Origin: Scenedesmus sp. ARA3
Lineage: Eukaryota; Chlorophyta; Chlorophyceae; Sphaeropleales; Scenedesmaceae
Length of the DNA: 24,650 nucleotides
Assembly: GCA_004335835.1 (NCBI GenBank)
Contig: RWJK01000484.1
Span: forward strand, 1 to 24,650
Direction: 5' to 3'
The notes beneath the pieces are model-generated. The model ran no database searches. It had not been told where the DNA came from and was given only the letters and a program-made list of their open reading frames with translations. Numbering within the stretch: position 1 is the first letter of the stretch; every line of letters starts with the position of its first letter. Position numbers and translations under genes: made by a program. Below, piece by piece: positions 9,301 to 17,361 of the stretch.

Positions 9301-11171
9301 GAGGAAGCATTTGGTGGTGGCTCCGGTGCTGTGCAGCGTGGACAAGCTGAGCATCGCAGAGGTGGAGAAGGTGCGGCAGTTGCCACTTTGATTGTTACAT
9401 GTTGGTTTATTTTGGTTTCTGTGGCGGCGTGCACTGCACCGTGTGTTGTGTAGTGCGTGTGCTGCGCAGCGTGCACCAGCTGAGCTTCGCAGAGGTGGAG
9501 AAGGTGCAAGGGTTGTTACGTCCAAGTTGTTGTTACAAATGTGTTATTTGCTGCGCGGACACTGCACTGTGTGGATGCATTGGTGGTGGCTGCAGTGCTG
9601 CGCAGTCTGGACAAGCACAGCTTCGCAGAGGTGGAGAAGGTGAGGGGCTGTTACGCTGGTGTTATGAGTTTGTTGCTTTTGTTTCCTTTGCTGTGCGGAA
9701 CATCACCATGTACCATACAAGCGGGTATGCCCGTGCTGCGCAGAGTGGACAAGCTGAACTCCCTGATGTGGCCCACCTCATCCCAAAGAAGGCCGGAGTC
9801 CAACTCTGACCCTTGAACCCCCCAAGCCTGAAGCTCCTCTAAGAGCTGACGCTTGCTGCTTCGTGCAGGCCAGATAGCGCTGGGTGGAACACCTCCAAAC
9901 ATATGCACCTCTAAACCGAACACTGTTTGCTGCGCTGCCACTGCCTCAACAGAACATCAACGCGCTGGGGCGCAAGGCGCGTGACGGCTCCATTTCTATT
10001 GATGACATGGCAGGAGGCACATTCACAATCTCCAACGGCGGCGTATACGGCAGCATGCTGAGCACGCCTATCATCAACCCGCCCCAGAGTGCCATCCTGG
10101 GCATGCACAACATCACCCCGAGGGCCATGGTGGTCGGAAAGAACATTGAGGCGCGCCCGATGATGTACATCGCACTGACATACGACCACAGGCTCATCGA
10201 CGGCAGAGAGGTGCGCTTTTGTTCGTTTTTATCACCATCTTATTGTTCAATCTTGTCTTGGTTCTTCTGCAATCAGGTTGATATGTGGAGTTGCTGTCTT
10301 GTTGTGGGTGGTGGTGGTGGTTTGTGCTATCCTGGGCATGCACAACATCACCCCGCGGGCCATGGTGGTGGTGGCAATGGCGTTGAGGCGCGCCCGATGA
10401 TGTACATCGCGCTGACATATGACCAGAGGCTCATCGACGGCAGAGAGGTGCGCTTTTGTTCGTTTTCATTACCATCTATTATTACTTCCTGTCTTGGTTC
10501 TTCTGCAATCCGTTTGAAATGTGGAGCTGCTGTTTTTGTTTTGGGTGGTGATGGTGATTTGCGCCATTCTGGGCATGCACAACATCACCCCGCGGGCCAT
10601 GGTGGTGGGCAAGGGCATTGAAGCAAGGCCCATGATGTACATCGCGCTGACATACGACCACAGGCTCATCGACGGCAGAGAGGTGCGTGGTTTTTACGAC
10701 GTAGCTGGCTTTGCTACGGTTTTCTTCTTTCTTTTCGAGTCCAACCACTTGTTCTTGCGCTGCCTGTGGTAATGCCGACGTGCCTTGCTGCTGGTTGATG
10801 TCAGGTGGGTGCTGTGGCTGGTGGTCACGTGCTGCTGCGGGCACTGGCCTGCCCAGGTGCCTTGACAGCCGTGTCCTGGGCTGGCAACTGGCACGTGCGT
10901 ACGGCTGCTGTTGACAGAGGGTCTGCTGCTGTGTGCGATGCCTGCTGCCTGCAGTTGCGTGCGGTTGGTGCGTTAGATGCCACGTTGCCGCCGCGCATTG
11001 CTGGCAATCCACATCAGATCACGCACATGAGGCTGCTGGCACACTCACCTGTCCTTGCTGCTGCTGCTGCTGCTGCTGCTGCAACCTTCACATGTTACAC
11101 AGGCCGTTACATTCCTGAAGCGCGTCAAGGAGGTGGTGGAGGACCCCAGGCGCCTGCTGCTGTCAGTGTAG
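3302..11171 (+). CDS. DLST: 2-oxoglutarate dehydrogenase E2, dihydrolipoyllysine-residue succinyltransferase, mitochondrial
   Basis: E2 core of the 2-oxoglutarate dehydrogenase complex of the TCA cycle; it moves the succinyl group from its lipoyl arm to CoA. Eleven exons join in phase: 3302-3364, 3435-3483, 3550-3583, 3672-3862, 4652-4968, 5402-5469, 6023-6155, 8066-8193, 8725-8824, 9953-10210, 11103-11171 (TAG). The result is about 469 residues, the usual size. Domains in order: an Arg/Ser/Ala-rich mitochondrial presequence ([20 protein letters not shown]); a lipoyl domain with [19 protein letters not shown] and the lipoylated Lys in [11 protein letters not shown]; an Ala/Pro linker without a peripheral-subunit-binding domain, as expected for DLST rather than pyruvate dehydrogenase E2; and the catalytic domain ([51 protein letters not shown], and the DHRLIDG active-site His motif). 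It ends [22 protein letters not shown]. Introns 4, 6, 7, 8, 9 and 10 hold many decayed exon copies. Exon 6 has the least certain acceptor. Confidence 0.93.
4410..4720 (+). repeat. Three tandem copies of the lipoyl-domain exon 5' end (DLST exon 5)
   Basis: The segment [TGCAG or CGCAG + [19 protein letters not shown]] starts at 4410, 4552 and 4652. Only the 4652 copy continues into the full exon. The 4410 copy has lost bases after DDVI and shifts frame. The 4552 copy reads [20 protein letters not shown]; the lipoyl Lys remains but the preceding Asp is Gly, and it ends without a donor. Periods are 142 and 100 bp. Confidence 0.85.
5820..6060 (+). repeat. Decayed upstream copy of DLST exon 7 acceptor edge
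   Basis: The working exon 7 starts at 6023 (GCAG then GCGCGTGAAGATGACGCGG). At 5904, 119 bp upstream, the same edge appears as GCGCAG then GCGCATGAAGATGGCGCGG before the similarity fades. Another piece resembling the exon interior (GAGCGGCTGAAGGG) lies near 5824. The rest of the roughly 550-bp intron shows nothing else recognisable. Confidence 0.7.
6090..6655 (+). repeat. Four copies of the DLST exon 7 3' end and donor
   Basis: The block [20 protein letters not shown] plus a GTGAG donor occurs four times, with donors at 6156 (working copy), 6288, 6422 and 6644 (periods 132, 134 and 222 bp). Copies 2-4 start near AMLTTF with no convincing acceptor in front. All remain almost free of frame damage, with single changes such as MEM to MDT and MTG to MSG, so they look fairly young. 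Confidence 0.9.
6690..7340 (+). other. DLST intron stretch without recognised content
   Basis: This part of intron 7, between the exon 7 copies and the exon 8 acceptor array, shows no exon similarity, gene or transposon that I can recognise. Open frames in several registers are short, mutually inconsistent and rich in Cys/Ala/Ser, as expected of random GC-rich DNA. Confidence 0.5.
7347..8130 (+). repeat. Seven-copy array of the DLST exon 8 acceptor and 5' end
   Basis: Exon starts occur at 7347, 7464, 7583, 7702, 7830, 7948 and 8066 (periods 117, 119, 119, 128, 118, 118). From the second copy on, each unit ends its intron part in a pyrimidine-rich run and CTGCAG, then reads [20 protein letters not shown] or a damaged version. 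7464 has an in-frame TAA after LE. 7583 reads [13 protein letters not shown] and diverges. 7702 has an 11-bp insertion. 7830 and 7948 are intact through AFVKA but then run into intron. Only 8066 continues to a donor. Most units carry a TGTAAC/ACATGT motif about 15-30 bases before the AG. Confidence 0.92.
8120..8305 (+). repeat. Duplicate of the DLST exon 8 3' end and donor
   Basis: The exon 8 end (AALQEV...[12 protein letters not shown] and its AG|gtgaaag donor at 8194) recurs once downstream with a donor at 8299, 105 bp away. The copy lacks the PAVN-coding part in one place and reads SDMIYR. Exon 8 therefore has duplicated acceptors on one side and a duplicated donor on the other. Confidence 0.85.
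8460..8765 (+). repeat. Three copies of the DLST exon 9 acceptor and 5' end
   Basis: The edge [CAG + GGACTAYACCGACATCTCC] starts at 8471, 8642 and 8725 (spacings 171 and 83 bp). The 8471 copy reads [17 protein letters not shown], then a stop. The 8642 copy reads [12 protein letters not shown], then a stop. The 8725 copy is the working exon, preceded by a CTG-repeat pyrimidine tract and CCCCCACAG. Confidence 0.85.
8770..9790 (+). repeat. Seven-copy array (plus remnant) of the DLST exon 9 3' end and donor
   Basis: The block [17 protein letters not shown] plus a gtgagg/gtgcgg donor repeats with donors at 8825 (working), 8962, 9090, 9229, 9371, 9504 and 9640 (periods 137, 128, 139, 142, 133, 136). 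A final remnant near 9727-9770 reads [12 protein letters not shown]. Copies differ by scattered substitutions (KLS to KQS, DKL to HQL, SFA to SIA). The units after donors 8962 and 9371 share a long near-identical intron segment, indicating a higher-order repeat of about 409 bp (three units). Confidence 0.92.
10075..10690 (+). repeat. Three copies of the DLST exon 10 3' half and donor (active-site region)
   Basis: The block [20 protein letters not shown]...[11 protein letters not shown] plus a gtgcg donor occurs with donors at 10211 (working), 10448 and 10683 (periods 237 and 235 bp). The middle copy has an indel in the MVVGK part and reads DQRLIDG, losing the catalytic His. The last copy is fully intact ([20 protein letters not shown]) but has no acceptor at its 5' side. 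Confidence 0.92.
10700..11102 (+). other. Last DLST intron beyond the exon 10 copies
   Basis: No exon-like block is seen until the final acceptor. A (CTG) run of about 9 triplets at 11056-11083 serves as the pyrimidine-rich tract. A CACATGTTACACAG 3' end follows and leads into the terminal exon at 11103. Confidence 0.6.
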
Positions 11172-11400
11172 GCGGCAACAAGAGAGGGAACCAAGTGATG
11201 TGCTGCTGCCATGCTCTGCGTCAGCTTTGAACCATCAGGCGCCGCTGCTGCTGTCAGTTTGAGCGGCAGCTGGACAGCAGCAAGCACCATGTTGCTGTCA
11301 GTGTAAGCGGCAACCGGGAAAGGACAGGCGCTGTGCTGATGTCAATGTTAGCACCTGCAGCTCATCAGGCGCCTGCTGCTATCAGTGTGAGCGCAGGGGT
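11140..11400 (+). repeat. Repeated copies of the DLST terminal-exon end and stop
   Basis: The end of the coding sequence (AGGCGCCTGCTGCTGTCAGT then GTAG) recurs downstream in degraded form. The TCAGTG-type core sits at 11163 (true end), 11254, 11298, 11342 (TCAATG) and 11382, so the later spacings are 44, 44 and 40 bp. Every copy keeps a TAG, TGA or TAA-like end. The copies probably lie in the 3' UTR or just past it. Confidence 0.75.
11302..11306 (+). promoter_or_regulatory. Possible polyadenylation signal TGTAA for DLST
   Basis: TGTAA is the usual green-algal polyadenylation signal. This is the first plus-strand copy I found past the stop codon, about 130 bases downstream. It lies inside one of the degraded stop-codon repeats (GTCAGTGTAAGCGG). 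The match is only five bases. Confidence 0.3.
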
Positions 11401-11747
11401 CCGCGGCAGCTGGGCAACAGCAAGCGCTTTGCTGCTGCTGCTTTGAGCAGCAAGTATAGATGGGCCGTTGCTGTGCTGCTGCCAGCGTCAGCTTGACGGC
11501 GCATGGCTCTGCTGCTTGTATTCATAGTAGCAGGGGCAGCAGCAGCAGCAGCAGTAGCAGCAGCAGCACTGTAGGAGGAGGACAGGCAAGGCATTGCGCT
11601 GTCGGCAGCATCTTGCGGCACATGCATGCGGCTTCTGAAACAGTTATACTTGTTGGCTCTGCTTTGAGTCGGTCGCAGCTCTACAGCATTGTGGGGTCTG
11701 CAGAGCTTGTCTTCAGCTTATTCTTTGTGTTGTGGGGTTGGTTGCCA

Positions 11748-11879
11748 TCAGCGCAGCTGCGCAGCTGCATGCAGTCGAAGTTTGTTGACATTGAAATCTG
11801 AGGTGGCCACGAGTCTGGGAATCCACTGCAGCGCAAATGCCTTGCTCCGAAGCATGACGGTGTCATCCGGATAAGACAT
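11748..11879 (-). CDS. Small unrecognised open frame
   Basis: ATG at 11879 opens a 43-codon frame starting MSYPDDTVMLRSKAFALQWI and ending HAAAQLR. Its composition is more protein-like than most frames nearby, with mixed residues and no Ala/Cys runs. I do not recognise it. It could be a terminal exon, a small protein or chance; no splice partner was identified. Confidence 0.15.
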   Translation of the reverse strand: MSYPDDTVMLRSKAFALQWIPRLVATSDFNVNKLRLHAAAQLR

Positions 11880-14544
11880 TTCATGCCTGCATACTTAGCA
11901 GCGTCGCTGCGCGGATGCATATGTCTTGGCGCATGCACAGCATCTGCTTGGGTTGTAACTCGCTTGTGTTTGTGCAGTAGTATTTCTTGGGCTGGACGCA
12001 CCTGTACCATACAGCAAGAAAGCTCCAGCGTGACAACAGAACTTGCGTCAAAAGCGAAAACTAGGTAAAGGTTGGTGATGCTATGCCAGGCAGTGCCATT
12101 GAGCCTTGCAGGATTAGTCATGTTGCTACAGTGCCGCACAGGCTGCCACAGCCGCAGTGCTGCAGCCCACAACATTGAGGCACGTGCGTCAAGTGCACAT
12201 GTGCTGTACAGCATCCAGCAGCAAACTTTGCTGCGGCATCTAGCCATCAGCTGGTTGTATCAACGGCATAGGTAGTTGCAACGTGCATGCAGGCGAACAA
12301 TGCAGCATAATGCGTACGGCGCATGATAAACGTTGCGACCCTCAAGATACTCAAGATATCAAGTGCCTGAGCTGCTGCCAGAACTGAGCAACAGCAGGGC
12401 TTACCACAGCACACTGAAGTACCACAGCACACTGAAGTCCATGGACAAGCAACGCTCTAACAGTATGAGAAACCACACATAGCTGTAGCTGCTGCTGCTG
12501 CTGAACGTCCACACGGGCAGCATGTCGCTACATAGCTTTGTGCCGACCCCAGCCTGCGGCGATGGCACTGCTGTGGACTCTGTTGACCGGGCGAATGCTC
12601 CGCAGCTTGCACGTGATGCTGGTACCTCAGACCCTGCTGCAGCAGCATCTAGGCACTTCTGCTGCTGTTCGATATGCCACACCTCAACAATGCCAAATGA
12701 TGCAGGCCATCGGCTCTGCTGTGATGACACACCCTGCTGATTGAAGATGTGGAAAAGGAATCCTAGTACAGACAGAGCACATCCAAGCACTCAAATGCCT
12801 GTCATGCTGTGAAACCAGCCCCACCCCCTGCCCGCGCACACAACTCACAGCAGGCGTGTTGTGCAGAAATCAATACAAGTGCTTCCAGCTACTCAAAGGC
12901 ATGTATGCACTGCAGAACCCTGGACAAGCCTATTCAACTGGTCAAAATTGTCAACACCATGTACGGTACCAACTTAGCACTGTATAACAACAACAGAAAC
13001 ACTGGGACCGCCGGTGATCAAGTCTACTCCCGCTCTGAACAAGCAGCAGCCGTCCCGCAATGTTGCAGCGGGCAAACAGCCTGCGCTGCATTACAGCCAC
13101 ACTCCACTAGCAAGCTCTGGTGCATGCATTTTCAATAACGAAGCACTCATTTGGTCAAGCCTCGCAAGCCACTCACAAGAAGTAGCTTGGACTGACGCTG
13201 GTGTACAAGCAGACTTCAATTTTAAGGGCCGCAGCGCAACATTGGCTGGGCAACAACAGCAGGAGGGGTGGCGCAGCTGCCAATCAGCTCACGACCCAGG
13301 TAAACCTATGTATGCATGTTTTGGAGTGTGGCATGGATCTTATGGCAAAACTGTGCTGCTGTGAGTATGCTGGTGTCAGCATGACAGATCAGGACAATCA
13401 TGATCAGAGGACCTTCACAAATGGCAGGTGACCACCAGCCACGCTGTCAACTGTCACTCTCGGAAGTCCTACGCTGTTGACCCACATGATGCCGTGCCCA
13501 GTCAACGTCATGCGTAAAATGATGCTTCTTGGATGTGAGCGACACAGCTCTGCACGCAGACACTGTGGTGACAGTCGATGGAAGCATGTCAATGGTGGAG
13601 GCAGCTGCTGGGCCAGCATGAAGCAGCGACAGCAAGCGTGCATATGGACATGCACCTTCCAAGCAGCCACAGCAGCAGCGCACACACATTTGCCTGGGAC
13701 TGCAAGCGTGCAGAGTCAAGCCATCAGGCTTAGCATGGTTGCTTAAGTTTGCACAGCTGCAACCAGGTGTACACACATGCATGTCTCCCAGCAGGTGGCT
13801 GGCAGCAGATAGCAGCCATTGTGCAGGTGAGCATGGACCCGGGTGCCTTGAGGCACCTCAAGACAGCGCTCTTGCTTGCTTCAACAAATGCAGCATGGTA
13901 CACCCAAGTTGGGTGTGACAACCAACTGCATTGTGCACTGCCTAGGCTTCTAGCAGCGCCACACTGCCCACCAGTGAGCATGCCCTGCAGAGCATGCACC
14001 CTAAATCATGCATGCTTGATGCGGCTGCCAATTTGGCTGCAACAAGCAGGATATGCTCGAGCGACAATGCAATCCCGATGGGGTCTACTGTTGGTACAAA
14101 AGCTCGAGCAGAAAATCAAACACGTCACACACTACTCGGGTGTTGAACCCACAGGGTTCTGCTGAGACGCCACAAGCGTACCAGCAGCAGCTTGGCTGGT
14201 GTGAGGCCAAGCCTCTGACTCGCAATGACTAGAAGCCTGGGACGACACCTGCTGCTGTTGCCGGCACACCAAGGGCGAATGCTCCTGCATGCAAGCTGTG
14301 GTATGTGCTGAGATGCATGCAAAAGCAGCATCCCGAGCACCCAAACCCAGGGGTACTGCACATGCATTGGCTTGCACGGCTTCTGCCACGGGCAGCATTG
14401 AACAGCTGCTGCCCGTGCAATAGGGGCCATCTCCACACCACAACATCCAAACCATGCGTCTTAATGTTGCAAACAGGTGCTCGGCAGTGGCCAGCAGCCC
14501 CGTTCAGTCAAGCCTTTGTGTGACAACTATTCGAACCTGTTCAA

Positions 14545-14592
14545 GATCTGGTCAACCACTGGTCAAAGTAACAGGTCAAAGCTAGTCAAAGT
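14545..14592. promoter_or_regulatory. Cluster of GGTCAAAG / W-box-like motifs
   Basis: Within about 45 bases the plus strand shows CTGGTCAACC, CTGGTCAAAG, CAGGTCAAAG and CTAGTCAAAG. On the minus strand these give TTGACC/TTGACT cores like the WRKY W-box. The cluster lies far from any assigned start codon, so its target is unknown. It may also be just a short decayed tandem repeat. Confidence 0.3.
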
Positions 14593-15179
14593 TGAGCGCT
14601 GGCGCCAGCTGGGCACACAGCAGCCTGCTATAGCAACACAAACAATTGCAGTATCAATGCACGCGCTGGCAGTGCTCACTAAGAACGACTCGTGTTCAAT
14701 CAACAACAATTGGGCCTACATGTCCTAACAAATGTGGCAAATGGGCTGCTTCTGCTGCTGCGCCCTGCCGCAGCAGCACCAAGGTAGCTACAAAGAATGG
14801 GTGAGTTTCACCTGCACTGCCAGATTACCAAAGCACCGTAATCAATGGATCACTATTGCTCCTCAACAGGCCAGCGGCACAACAGCACAGCTGCTGTGAC
14901 GCGGTCAAGAGGATGAAGCAGCGCAGCATGCCTGCAATTTGCAGGCCTTGCCAGGGTGGTCTGTATGCTGAGACCCATCAAAATTGGCAAGGCCTTGCAA
15001 GAGAGTATTCTTGGCTGGATGCAGACCTATGTGCTGCACCAGGCCTGGCAATACCACTGGCACACACAGTATCCATGCAAGTACAACAGCAGCGCAACAC
15101 ATGTGTGCGGTGCTGAATCAGCTTGCCCACCACCACCACTTGTGCGCTGCACAAAGCGTCAAGCCGCATTTTGTCACCA

Positions 15180-15209
15180 ACATGTTACTAACATATCAAA
15201 GTAACATGT
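15180..15209 (-). terminator. Hairpin-forming inverted repeat at the stop codon of the hydrolase gene
   Basis: ACATGTTACT (15180-15189) and AGTAACATGT (15200-15209) are perfect inverted repeats of 10 bp around a 10-base loop. The stem begins at the last base of the TAA stop of the minus-strand gene. Similar TGTAAC/ACATGTT words recur at intron 3' ends in this window, so the sequence may be a common local motif rather than a terminator. Confidence 0.3.
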
Positions 15210-15819
15210 TATGTGACAATGCGCATTGACATGGCGCTCAGCCGCTTCATCCAGCCCACAATTTCATTGTCTGCGTAGCTGCCCTGTGAGGAGGTGCTGA
15301 TGGGGTGCACACCTGCCACATCAAAGCTGCCCACACTCCACACAAAGGCCGCATTGATCTTGACATTTGGCGAGCCGCCGTAGCGCAGGAACCCGAGCAG
15401 GTTGTAGAACCACTTCTTGCGGTAGTCGCGGAAGTCCTGCAAGGGGTTGGTGTGCAGCAGGGTTGCAATGATGAGGGCCAGATACCAATGGGTGGGCCGG
15501 CGAAAAAAGGGTTGAATCGAGGGCGCAGCCTGGCTGCCTGCATGCTGTGTTGTGCGACAGCCGCTATGGCATGAAGTTATCACATGTGGATTCTGCAACT
15601 ACACAAGAACTTACCATGCACAGAGCTGGTTGGTGAGTACAACAAAGCAACAAGTGTGCCGCCTCACCTGTCGCTGCCAGGGGTCCTGCGCTGTGTTGTA
15701 CACAGCCCAGATGCCGTTCTCCACGTTCTCTGCCAGGGACTGCAGGTCAGCAGCAGTGGAGCGACCATCAGGCTGGGCCCCTCCCAGGCCCACCTCACTG
15801 AACAGGAAGTCCTTGGAGG

Positions 15820-15850
<31 letters not shown>

Positions 15851-17316
15851 GATGTCAGTTGCAGCGAAGGGTTTGGCTGAGGACAGGCTAGCTGCTATGC
15901 TGCACCGCACTGCTGATGCTGATGTGATGAGGAGCAGCTTACCAGGCAGCAAGTAACCCCAAGCTTGCCCAAGCATATGCAGGCTGCACCATCGAACATC
16001 TGCAGCAGCGCAAGACACCCACCTGCTGCACCAGGCCCTTCAGGTTGACGCCCCAGAACTTGAGCTCGTACGCGGTCGTCATGAACGGCAGCTGCAGGGG
16101 ACAGCAGACACAGCAGGCAGGCAGGCAAGTCATGCGAGAGCACGAGGCATACACACAAGATGCGGCATCAGTCTGGTATATGTTGCTGGGTCCACGACCT
16201 CCTGCTCCTTTGCTGTTATCGCTGCCAGAAACCCTTGTTGCGCAGTGCTGGCAATCTTGCATGCTGTGCGGCGCATTTCCGTTCCACACACCACGCATCA
16301 TCAGCTCTCAGCGCGCGCCGACGCATCAGCAGCAAGCACCGTTCACAGTGCGAAGCTCCCACCTCAAAGCTCGCGAAGTTCAGCTCGTCAGTCGGCATGG
16401 GCGCGTAGTGGCTGATGCCAAGCACATCCGCGCACATGCTGACTCACAGACGTTCGACATCTCAGACTGTGAACTTCTCACCTCAAAGCTTGCGAAGTTG
16501 AGCTCGTCTGTGGGCATAGGCGCATAGTGGCTGATGCCCAGCACATCCGCAATCTCAAACACGCGCTTGAGCGTGCCCAGGTCATAGTTGCCTTTGATGT
16601 AGTCGCGCTGGTCAGCAAAGGCCTTGGAATAGGTTGCGTTGTACTGCTGCGCGGTGCGTGTGTACGGCATGAAGAAGCAGTTGCCGCAGACCTTGTTCCA
16701 GTGCAGCGCAAATCCAACCTTGACATTGGCGCCAACCTGCAGGAGACAGCAGGAGGAGGTGGGCGCAGCAGAGCATGTGTCAGTGTGTTGAAGCAGTTGC
16801 CGCAGACCTTGTTCCAGTGCAGCGTGAACCTCTATTTTGGCTCCAACCTGCAGGGAGGCCACAGCTGGTAAGGCACACCAGGATGAGCTAATGTGGAGTG
16901 CAGCTCAGGCTGCAGAGTTTGTTGAAGTGCAGTGTGCCACACCGGTGGTTCAACTTGCCTGTACTTGCTGAGCAGCTTCATGTAGCTGCAGACGACTCAC
17001 CCACACACTCACCCACACACAATCACCCACACCTGCCCCAGCCCTTGCCAGCAACAGCTGTTTGCCTCCTTGACGAGCCAGCAAGCCAGCAGATAACCCC
17101 GAGTATAGTCAGCGCTGCTCACAGCTGCCTAGCAAGCCCATTATTGACCTGACAAGCCCCGCATAACCAGGCGCACAAACATGACGCAAACAATGACAAG
17201 ACGCACCTTGCCGCGCGCCAGGGTGCCCCTGTACTTGCTGATGAGCTTCATGTAGCTGCCCGGGTGCCTGAACAAGCTGCGCCCCATCTCACCCATGACC
17301 ATGAACCACACCTGAC

Positions 17317-17361
<45 letters not shown>

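Larger units (their letters stand above)
11400..15208. other. Intergenic region between convergent genes, no recognised gene
   Basis: About 3.8 kb between the DLST 3' end and the minus-strand hydrolase 3' end. Many short open frames exist on both strands, but none matches a family I know or has a consistent exon structure. Visible items: a CAG-rich stretch at 11535-11570; a 43-codon minus-strand frame at 11748-11879; an 18-bp direct repeat (ACCACAGCACACTGAAGT) at about 12401-12437; a GGTCAAAG cluster near 14550-14590; and moderately long frames at 12538-12744 and 13749-14165 on the plus strand. A diverged or lineage-specific gene cannot be excluded. Confidence 0.5.

Noticed and set aside
8770..9790. 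Mutually exclusive alternative exons
   Set aside because: The copies have no acceptor of their own and begin in the middle of the exon, so they could not be spliced as cassettes.
9884..10621. A single 245-codon open frame reading through two DLST exon 10 copies
   Set aside because: It passes through a GT donor and an intron sequence rich in Phe/Ser/Cys; the second copy is frameshifted within the frame, and the family has one such segment.
883..11400. The exon copies as assembly duplication or sequencing error
   Set aside because: Copies differ by many substitutions and indels, have different periods, show nested higher-order structure and respect exon polarity. Collapsed or duplicated contigs would be near-identical. 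Only raw reads can settle it fully.
11681..12247. Minus-strand 188-codon frame as a real gene
   Set aside because: Rich in Cys, Arg, Ser and His with no family likeness, and it overlaps the more protein-like 43-codon frame in another register. Left as unassigned.
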